Below, piece after piece: positions 1 to 5,396 of a DNA stretch of 12,243 nucleotides (position 1 is the first letter of the stretch; every line of letters starts with the position of its first letter). Where the stretch lies: contig CAIQLZ010000059.1 of assembly GCA_903872785.1 (NCBI GenBank), forward strand, positions 1 through 12,243, read 5' to 3'. The notes under the pieces are model-generated. The model saw nothing but the letters and a program-made list of their open reading frames with translations, made no database searches and was not told the DNA's origin. The DNA comes from Candidatus Levyibacteriota bacterium (GTDB lineage Bacteria; Patescibacteriota; Microgenomatia; Levybacterales; UBA12049). A program made the translations under genes and the position numbers.

Positions 1-394
1 GCATGGCAACGGTTAAACCGAATTTTCCCCCTGCGATTTGAGTTTTAGCAATTAAATTTCTGATTGTAGAAGAATTCCACCACCTCCAACCGGGATCGGT
101 TTCATTATTAACTACTTTAATAATTTGTCCATTCTTGTCTATGCTTAAACTGAAAAAGAAAACCTCGGATAAAAGTTCTAAGTGTATATATTTTGAATTA
201 TCCAAATTCCAATAGGCCAAAAACCCAACTACGCTTTTTTGCATCTTTGCATGAGAATAACCTAAATTAGAAAGTGCGTATTGTCCGGAAACTAAAAAAG
301 AGGCAGTAGGGTAAGTGAAGTGAAGGTATAAACCCATACCGGCTAAAAGTAAAAATAGAGCAGGAAAAATAAAAAGAAATCCCTTAGGCTTCAT
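1..394 (-). CDS. GH18-family glycoside hydrolase-like protein, N-terminal fragment
   Basis: The reading frame is open from an ATG at 394 to the window edge (131 codons, truncated at its 3' end). Residues 5-27 are a hydrophobic segment that could be a signal anchor or signal peptide. From about residue 54 the sequence resembles the first strand of GH18 chitinase/YaaH-like folds: VVGFLAYWNLDNSKYI, then a second strand (SEVFFFSLSIDKNGQI) and a DPGW motif near residue 100, followed by a helix and the start of the next strand (GKFGLTVAM). Known members hydrolyse beta-1,4 GlcNAc polymers or peptidoglycan. The catalytic DxxDxDxE motif would lie beyond the window, so activity cannot be judged and the protein could be a non-catalytic GH18 binder. 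An in-frame TAA lies nine codons upstream with no better start between. No Shine-Dalgarno sequence is visible. Confidence 0.72.
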   Translation of the reverse strand, partial: MKPKGFLFIFPALFLLLAGMGLYLHFTYPTASFLVSGQYALSNLGYSHAKMQKSVVGFLAYWNLDNSKYIHLELLSEVFFFSLSIDKNGQIIKVVNNETDPGWRWWNSSTIRNLIAKTQIAGGKFGLTVAM

Positions 395-616
395 AAAGTT
401 CTTTAAGAGCAGGTATACTTACAATACCATAATCTAATATAGTTGCATAAGCAAGCTTAGGGGGAAAGACAAGACTTATAACGACTAAATGAGCTTAAGA
501 CAGGTATGTTCAGCACTAACATTTTAGAGCCTTACGGCAATCTATTGCTACATATAATTGTATCTTTATCTAGGCACTTTAATTTAGCATCCTTTATTTG
601 GTATACTAAAGTTAGA
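395..616. other. Divergent intergenic spacer
   Basis: This 222-base gap separates the divergent GH18-like gene and the DUF2341 gene. It holds the extended -10 promoter of the plus-strand gene at its right end. It also holds a small inverted repeat at 448-459 (TAAGC AA GCTTA) that could be an operator half-palindrome or chance. A 35-codon open frame without a start codon runs on the minus strand into the GH18-like start (stop at 384-386), and I do not regard it as a gene. No RNA gene or terminator is evident. Confidence 0.5.
578..607 (+). promoter_or_regulatory. Extended -10 promoter for the DUF2341 gene
   Basis: TG at 599-600, one base, then TATACT at 602-607 make an extended -10 element. 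A weak -35-like TTTAAT sits at 578-583 with an 18-base spacer. The expected transcription start is near 613-614, only about three bases before the ATG at 617, so the mRNA would be essentially leaderless. This agrees with the lack of a Shine-Dalgarno sequence and supports 617 over the upstream in-frame ATG at 506. Confidence 0.55.
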
Positions 617-2170
617 ATGAAGAAAATGCCGATTGTGGTTTTTTTGATTGTCTTTTTTTTAGGACTTTTTCCCCAAAAAATTTTTGCATCTTCTTGGATT
701 TCAAACTTTAATTACAGAAAAACAATTGGAATTACGGGATCAAGCGCCGGTGCAGTGTCTAATTATCCGATTAAGCTAACAATAAATAAAGGATCCGGAA
801 CGGATACAGGCACTTCTGTTTATCTTAATAATCATGTTTTGGATTCTTTTTATGATATTCGTTTTACGAAATCAGACGGCACAACGCTTCTTAACTATTG
901 GATTGAATCATCAACATCCAATAGTGCAGTTGTTTGGGTAGCATTTGACTCTATTCCAATTTCTCCGGCAGCCGGATCATTTTATCTCTATTACGGAAAC
1001 TCAACGGCAACAAATGGAGGAAATGGAACCGGCACCTTTACTCTGTTTGAAGATTTTGATTCAAGCGGAATAACTAACTGGACGGGTTCAAATGAGAATA
1101 TCAATATTAACGAAGTAGCTACTCAAAGTGCGAGTACCGACAAGTATGAAAGCTCGCCAAACTCAGCGAAACTCTATTCACATGCAAATTGCAATACCAG
1201 TCCGTGGGATGGTGTCGGATCCATTTTAAACAGATCCCCGAAGATTGCTCTGGGAACATATAAAATTGATTTTAGCGTGCTTAGAGATATTACCGGTTTT
1301 GCTTTTTCCACAACAGCTACACAGGAAAGCATCCTAAAGATAAATGGCTCAAGCTCATTCTCAGAACGGTCGACCTGTGGTGGACATAATTGTACGAGCG
1401 TTGGCACTTGGGGAGAGAAAAGTATCACGGCTAATAATAGCGCCATCGACACAATCGCTCTTGAAGGCTACTCTGAAGATTGCACAACAGGCGTAACTTG
1501 GTTTGATGACCTAAGAATTAGAGATTATATTGATCCCGAGCCAACTGTCACTTCATGGGGTTCAGAAGAATATCAGGCAGCGGAATCTGCTCCAGCAACG
1601 CAGAATAACAATTCTAGTTCATCTACTTCCACTGCCCCCACCTGCAACGACACAAAACCATCAAATATCCCGGATTTATTTCAAATAGACATCAATGATT
1701 CCCAGGCAACACTGTATTATGCTCCCGTAAGCAAGAACATCTCAGGCTACTATATTTCCTACAGTGAAAAACAAAACGAGTTTATGTATGGAGTTGAAAC
1801 GAATCAAGGACAGTCCTCAGGCGTACTATCATTTACGATAAATATGCTAAATCCCAATAGAGTATACTACTTTAAACTTAGAGGCCAAAATGGTTGTATG
1901 CCGGGAGATTGGAGCAATGAAATGATAGCAGAAACCAAACCAAAAGGAACAACAAGTCTGTTATCATATTACCGTTATTTCGCATCTCCCGTACTTGGGG
2001 AATCAACCGAGCCATCTGCAGATAAATCTACTCCAGTTTTGGGCGCAGAAGATGTAATAACAGAAAATCCGCAGATTTCTTCTCCTGAGCCGACTCCAAT
2101 AACCAAAAGGACGAAGACTCCTCCTCCAACCCAGCCTAAAAAACACTGTCTTCTCTTCTGGTGTTGGTAA
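617..2170 (+). CDS. Secreted DUF2341 / fibronectin type III surface protein
   Basis: This is a 517-residue protein. I start it at 617, not at the in-frame ATG at 506, because MKKMPIVVFLIVFFLGLFPQ is a textbook Sec signal peptide (cleavage probably near residue 24, KIFA/SS) and a promoter lies immediately upstream. Residues 27-150 match the DUF2341 pattern: W-x-N-F-x-Y-R-K-x-I near the start and FYLYYGNSTA near the end. Residues 150-315 look like a beta-sandwich, possibly carbohydrate-binding, closing with WFDDLRIRDYIDPEPTVTSW, a usual ending of this family. A Ser/Thr/Asn-rich linker leads to an FN3-like domain at about 348-441. The C-terminus is Pro/Thr/Ser-rich, carries PVLG at 458-461 and again at 473-476, and ends in KKHCLLFWCW. 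There is no LPxTG motif and no ordinary C-terminal membrane helix. Binding of glycans or surface display is likely, but the substrate is unknown. Confidence 0.85.
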   Translation: MKKMPIVVFLIVFFLGLFPQKIFASSWISNFNYRKTIGITGSSAGAVSNYPIKLTINKGSGTDTGTSVYLNNHVLDSFYDIRFTKSDGTTLLNYWIESSTSNSAVVWVAFDSIPISPAAGSFYLYYGNSTATNGGNGTGTFTLFEDFDSSGITNWTGSNENININEVATQSASTDKYESSPNSAKLYSHANCNTSPWDGVGSILNRSPKIALGTYKIDFSVLRDITGFAFSTTATQESILKINGSSSFSERSTCGGHNCTSVGTWGEKSITANNSAIDTIALEGYSEDCTTGVTWFDDLRIRDYIDPEPTVTSWGSEEYQAAESAPATQNNNSSSSTSTAPTCNDTKPSNIPDLFQIDINDSQATLYYAPVSKNISGYYISYSEKQNEFMYGVETNQGQSSGVLSFTINMLNPNRVYYFKLRGQNGCMPGDWSNEMIAETKPKGTTSLLSYYRYFASPVLGESTEPSADKSTPVLGAEDVITENPQISSPEPTPITKRTKTPPPTQPKKHCLLFWCW

Positions 2171-2423
2171 CTGTAAATAGATTTTCGTTCATCAATGAAA
2201 AATAAGAGTCACTGCTTAATTATAGAGAAATTATACAGTTCGGCTCCAAAGCGGAATTTCTGAATAGTTAGTGAGAAAATAGATTCTAACTTCGTCCACA
2301 GTTCTCAGCAAACGCAGTTTAGATTGTCTTCTCAATCTATTCAAAATGCCCCCGCATCGGACACATAAACCTTTATTATTAATAATTTATTAAGAGAAAT
2401 GCTTAACAGTGTTAACTTTTTTG
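2171..2423. other. Convergent intergenic spacer with a hairpin
   Basis: This 253-base gap lies between the ends of the DUF2341 gene and the coiled-coil gene. It contains a clean hairpin at 2320-2339 (TAGATTG, six-base loop, CAATCTA) and a weak terminator-like structure at 2403-2422. The minus strand is open without a start codon from about 2388 to the TAA at 2231-2233, 52 sense codons with an Arg/Leu-rich translation. I do not recognise that translation. No tRNA cloverleaf could be fitted. Confidence 0.45.
2403..2422 (+). terminator. Weak candidate intrinsic terminator
   Basis: TTAAC, loop AGT, GTTAA, then C and six T residues. The orientation suits the DUF2341 gene, about 235 bases upstream. 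The stem has only five pairs and is AT-rich, so it may be non-functional. A second GTTAA just after the T-run allows an alternative hairpin. Confidence 0.25.
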
Positions 2424-2657
2424 TTAAATAGAGGGATTTAAACCCGTATGGACCTCGAGTCTCTGCAATCTTTTTCTTTGCTGCATCTGTTCCTTATCAA
2501 GCATGTCGAGCATAGTATCTTGATCTTTCTTAAGAGATTTAAGAAGTTTACCGTGCTTGCCTAACTCCTTTTGTATTGTGGTAATTTTCTCATTCACTGG
2601 GCTAATCTTCTCATCTAGAAGTTGCGAGATCTGTTTTATGTCATCAGTATTCAGCAT
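2424..2657 (-). CDS. Small coiled-coil protein of unknown function
   Basis: This is a 77-residue soluble protein without a signal peptide, starting at an ATG that lies about three bases from the predicted transcription start. Residues 5-70 have a heptad-like spacing of Ile/Leu/Met with many Lys, Gln, Glu and Asp. They fall into blocks: DIKQISQLLDEKISPVNEKI, a middle KELGKHGKLLKSLKKDQD, and a last QMQQRKRLQRLE. This predicts one long helix that would form a dimeric or higher coiled coil. Short Lys/Gln-rich coiled-coil proteins of this type are common hypotheticals in Candidate Phyla Radiation genomes, which is part of the taxonomic guess. Its strong promoter and isolated position suggest a monocistronic, well-expressed gene. 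No function is assigned. Confidence 0.7.
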   Translation of the reverse strand: MLNTDDIKQISQLLDEKISPVNEKITTIQKELGKHGKLLKSLKKDQDTMLDMLDKEQMQQRKRLQRLEVHTGLNPSI

Positions 2658-2797
2658 AACAAAATATTTATATCATATTCCTTCTTTATTTGTCTAGCAT
2701 CTATTTACTTATAAACCAGGTTCTAATAGGCTCCAATATCTACCAGCAGCCATGGATACCTATATTGACCAAGGTCTCTATTGCCTATATGGGTTAT
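2658..2797. other. Intergenic spacer between two minus-strand genes
   Basis: This 140-base spacer carries the coiled-coil gene promoter at its left end. The rest (2700-2797) holds short degenerate repeats (CCTATAT appears twice, GACC/GGTC once as a tight palindrome). There is no U-tract terminator for the upstream GT-C-like gene, and no RNA gene was recognised. Confidence 0.4.
2667..2696 (-). promoter_or_regulatory. Promoter of the coiled-coil gene
   Basis: Read on the minus strand, TAGACA (2696-2691) is a five-of-six match to the -35 consensus. After an 18-base spacer comes TATAAA (2672-2667), preceded by TG at 2675-2674 as an extended -10. The predicted start near 2660 leaves a two- to three-base leader before the ATG at 2657. 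This is the best promoter match in the window. Confidence 0.65.
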
Positions 2798-4162
2798 TTA
2801 TTTGCAGTTGTATTGGTAGAAGTGACCGGTTAGCTTTTTAACACAAGGAAAAATCGTAATGTCTCTAAAATAAAACAATTGTTTATCATTAATAAATATA
2901 TATAAAGGTTTTGGCAGTTTATTCAAAAGACTTAGTTTCCTCTCAATAGGAATATTGCCAAAAAAATCCTGCCAGTCATTTTGTTTCCAGTATTTATTTT
3001 CTCCCCCAAAATCCCAGGCAATTAGTTCTAAATTAGTGTATCCCAAAAGCCAGGCGTTGTCTTCTTTGGAAGTAGATAAAACATAGCTGTTTTTTATGCC
3101 TTTAAAGCTCTTTATTTCCCCCAAAACTTGGGGAGTTATGAGCGGAGAAGCTGTTTTTAAAATAAAAGTAAAAATAAAGAAAATTAAAACAATAAAATAG
3201 AAAGGCAGAATATCTTTATAATTTTTGTATTTTTCAAAAAAATAATTTATTCCGTATCCGGCAAAGAAAATCAAAAATAAATCAAGCGGAATAAAATACC
3301 GAAGGGAAAAGAAAAAATTGGTAACAACCATTAGGAAAAGGATAATGAAAGCAATCAGAAATGGTTTTGTGTTTTGTTCTTTCCTAAGAAGATAGACACC
3401 TAAAAAGGCAAAAGGCAAATAAAAAACCGTCATCAAAAAGGACAGAGGCAGACTGTAAAAAGTCCCCCCCCCGCTTGATAAGCCGCCCGTGGCTATTAAT
3501 TTATAAGGAGCAACCGATTGCAAAACGGGAATAAGATAGGGAAGAATGGTTTGATTAAAAGTCGGCAGATAATAAATAGAAAAAACAGCTATTACGCTGA
3601 CAAAAACTTTTAAATAAAACTTAAGGTTTTTATGATCAAAGAGAAAAAGGATAATTATTGTTGCTAAATAAATCAGAAAAGTCGGAAGGTGAAAATACGA
3701 AAGTAAAACGGCAAAGGCAATTGACGGAAGAATCTTTTTTTTACTTAAAAAATAAAGAGCAGGCAGAAGAAGAGCAAGGGCAAAAGTGTTTTTAACATAA
3801 AAAAACCAGAAAGTTCTGAATTGAATAAGAGAAACTGAAAAAAGAAAAGTATTAAGCAAGGCTATTTTTCCGTTAAATATTTTTTTTGAAACAAAATAAA
3901 CACTAAAAAACAAAACAATTTGGGAAAGGATAGAAATCGGAATTAGAAGAAACTCGGGCGGAACAAGTTTTGCAAAAGGGAAAGCAAAGACAAAAAGTCC
4001 GGGCGAAAATCCTAAAATAAGCCAATTGGGAAGATTTGGAAAAAGAAGAAATTCATAAAGGTAAATTCCGCCGTCATATCCAAGAGGAACCGGATTATTA
4101 ATATAAGGCAGAATCCTAAAAACTAAAAAAAGAATAAATATTACTGCCAAAAATTTTTTCAT
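2798..4162 (-). CDS. Polytopic GT-C-like membrane protein
   Basis: This is a 454-residue protein with roughly ten hydrophobic segments. The first (4-20) is followed by an extracytoplasmic loop, PVPLGYDGGIYLYEF, with D30 and E37. An acidic residue in the first outer loop after helix 1 is typical of GT-C glycosyltransferases, which use lipid-phosphate sugars outside the membrane, and this is the only functional hint. After the last helix (about 320-336) a soluble domain of about 115 residues begins with TPQVLGEI and is rich in Trp and aromatics. The ATG shares one base with the stop of the upstream gene (TAATG), and GGAG lies four bases before it, the only clear Shine-Dalgarno in the window, so translational coupling is likely. 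Residues 231-233 are encoded by an uninterrupted run of nine G (plus-strand C at 3464-3472), a possible slippage site. A hypothetical transporter-like function cannot be excluded. Confidence 0.6.
   Translation of the reverse strand: MKKFLAVIFILFLVFRILPYINNPVPLGYDGGIYLYEFLLFPNLPNWLILGFSPGLFVFAFPFAKLVPPEFLLIPISILSQIVLFFSVYFVSKKIFNGKIALLNTFLFSVSLIQFRTFWFFYVKNTFALALLLPALYFLSKKKILPSIAFAVLLSYFHLPTFLIYLATIIILFLFDHKNLKFYLKVFVSVIAVFSIYYLPTFNQTILPYLIPVLQSVAPYKLIATGGLSSGGGTFYSLPLSFLMTVFYLPFAFLGVYLLRKEQNTKPFLIAFIILFLMVVTNFFFSLRYFIPLDLFLIFFAGYGINYFFEKYKNYKDILPFYFIVLIFFIFTFILKTASPLITPQVLGEIKSFKGIKNSYVLSTSKEDNAWLLGYTNLELIAWDFGGENKYWKQNDWQDFFGNIPIERKLSLLNKLPKPLYIFINDKQLFYFRDITIFPCVKKLTGHFYQYNCK
3464..3472 (-). 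repeat. G9 homopolymer inside the GT-C-like gene
   Basis: Nine consecutive G on the coding strand encode Gly231-Gly233. It is the longest G/C run in this AT-rich window. Gain or loss of one base would shift the frame at about the middle of the protein. Such tracts act as phase-variation switches in surface-glycan genes of some bacteria. Here that role is inferred. Confidence 0.6.
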
Positions 4163-5202
4163 TATTCTCCAAGTATTAAAATTATACCTGATTGGCTGGA
4201 ATTAGCCGGCGGAAGCATATTAACTACTTTATATTTATCATTATCGGTTAAAAGAAAGGTTACATAGGAGGCAACTTGAAAATCCTTTTCATTAAATTCT
4301 AAATAAGCATTTTTATAATCGGAGTTATCGGCGTCCCCTATTTTGACATTGCCGAAATTAAAGTCGCTTAATAAAGCCGCCATTGAAGCGGCTTTGCCCG
4401 TTTTTCCGGACCCATTTTCAACGAAAATAGGTGTATTCTCAAGAAGTTGGTCATTTGGAATTTGAACTGATGGCTGCTCAATAATATTTATTGCCAGTTG
4501 GTTTTTTATTGCCTTTTCTTCTGCAATCTTGCCCCTATAAAGGGAAAATACAAGACCGCCGATTATAATAATCGAGACCAGTCCCATTAAAGAAAACACA
4601 GCAGGAGACGGTAAAAATTTTCTGTAATTAAATTCTGGAATCTTAAATCTTGGAATGTTAAGTTTTCTTTTCGAAGTTTCTATAACTTCTTCCGGTGCTT
4701 TTTCTGTCTTCGGGAAAACCAGAGCAACAATAGAGGCTAACTTGGTTAAAAAAAGTCCAAGGAAGGATAGGAAAAATTTTCTATAATTTATTTTTCTTTC
4801 TATTTTATTTTCTGTTTCTAAATCTAAGCTCTCTAGAGGAAAAATAATAGTAAGTGATATCAAGGCAATTAAAATTGAGCTAATTATTGAAATAAAAAAC
4901 CCCGCAAGTCCCAAATCTGCCGTTTTGTACTCTAAAATTACAAAACTTAAAGCTGCCAATCCGGCAATAAGCATAAAATCCCACTTTGTCGGTTTATTCT
5001 CATTCTTATCCTCTTCTTTGTTGGCAAAGGCTGCCATAAAGCCAAAAAACAAGACCGGAACTAAAAAGTAATTAAGATCAAAAACATTATTGACAAAACC
5101 GGAAAAAACATTTTCCAGTAAGAATAAAATCATATATAGAACCAAAGCAAAGGGAAACAAAACAGCGGAAAATTGAAAAAGAGGATTAAGTATTTTCTTC
5201 AC
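4162..5202 (-). CDS. Membrane protein with C-terminal LytR_C-like domain
   Basis: This is a 346-residue protein with a GTG start, read directly off an extended -10. Hydrophobic segments lie at about 10-33, 43-61, 75-91, 98-121, perhaps 142-163, and 201-222, with a charged loop (NKEEDKNENK) after the second. Residues 257-346 resemble the LytR_C domain: TPIFVENGSGKTGKAA, then the small residue-rich helix, GNVKIGDADNSDY, and a final strand ending IILILGE. In Gram-positive bacteria this domain follows the LytR-CpsA-Psr catalytic domain, which attaches wall polymers to peptidoglycan. No LCP domain is present here, so the protein is probably a binding or scaffolding component facing outward. It is overlapped by the GT-C-like gene and presumably transcribed with it. 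The same domain type recurs at the end of the next upstream gene. Confidence 0.68.
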   Translation of the reverse strand: MKKILNPLFQFSAVLFPFALVLYMILFLLENVFSGFVNNVFDLNYFLVPVLFFGFMAAFANKEEDKNENKPTKWDFMLIAGLAALSFVILEYKTADLGLAGFFISIISSILIALISLTIIFPLESLDLETENKIERKINYRKFFLSFLGLFLTKLASIVALVFPKTEKAPEEVIETSKRKLNIPRFKIPEFNYRKFLPSPAVFSLMGLVSIIIIGGLVFSLYRGKIAEEKAIKNQLAINIIEQPSVQIPNDQLLENTPIFVENGSGKTGKAASMAALLSDFNFGNVKIGDADNSDYKNAYLEFNEKDFQVASYVTFLLTDNDKYKVVNMLPPANSSQSGIILILGE

Positions 5203-5208
5203 TTTAAT

Positions 5209-5217
5209 ATTCTATCA
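5209..5217 (-). promoter_or_regulatory. Extended -10 promoter at the GTG start
   Basis: On the minus strand, TG (5217-5216), one base, then TAGAAT (5214-5209) are followed by exactly six bases and the GTG at 5202-5200. Transcription should begin on or beside the start codon, giving a leaderless mRNA. No convincing -35 is seen, which an extended -10 tolerates. It implies that the 2798-5202 pair is transcribed separately from the 5397-7391 gene. Confidence 0.5.
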
Positions 5218-5239
5218 GAATATCTTGTTTAAGAGAAGA

Positions 5240-5390
5240 AAATAATTTTCAATTTTTAATTATTAATTTTCAGTTTTTCCTTCGATTTCACTCAGGATCC
5301 TGAACCTGCTGAAGAACAATTCTCAACGTTTAAAATGTTTAAAGAATTGGAAATCTAAATTTGATTAGAAATTAGAAATTAGAAATTTAA
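5240..5390. repeat. AT-rich repeat cluster with imperfect inverted repeat
   Basis: The 194-base spacer 5203-5396 has no gene. It holds AATTTTCA twice (5244-5251 and 5265-5272). A perfect 12-base palindrome TCAGGATCCTGA lies at 5292-5303 and is flanked by outer arms CTTC (5280-5283) and GAAG (5311-5314). GTTTAAA occurs twice (5328-5334 and 5337-5343), and three tandem copies of ATTAGAA lie at 5364-5384. The palindrome has no U-tract on either side, so it is unlikely to be an intrinsic terminator. It resembles a decayed intergenic palindromic (REP-like) element. Confidence 0.5.
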
Positions 5391-5396
5391 GTCTGT

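Noticed and set aside
384..491. Minus-strand 35-codon frame ending in the GH18-like start, with a protein-like end (SIPALKELYEA)
   Set aside because: It has no ATG/GTG/TTG start and an in-frame stop at its upstream end. It could be a remnant but cannot be supported as a gene.
506..616. N-terminal extension of the DUF2341 protein from the ATG at 506
   Set aside because: The extension puts 37 unlike residues before a perfect signal peptide, and the promoter lies between the two ATGs.
1174..1452. 92-codon open frame on the minus strand
   Set aside because: It lies antisense inside the well-supported DUF2341 gene and shows no domain or start signal.
2230..2380. tRNA gene in the convergent spacer
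   Set aside because: No acceptor pairing or GTTCRA-type T-loop could be fitted around the hairpin on either strand.
2700..2800. In-frame continuation after the GT-C-like stop (about 24 codons), hinting at a premature stop
   Set aside because: The protein already ends after a complete soluble domain, and the continuation is short with no recognised homology.
5364..5384. CRISPR-like array from the tandem ATTAGAA copies
   Set aside because: The units are seven bases, directly adjacent and without spacers, so this is a simple tandem repeat.
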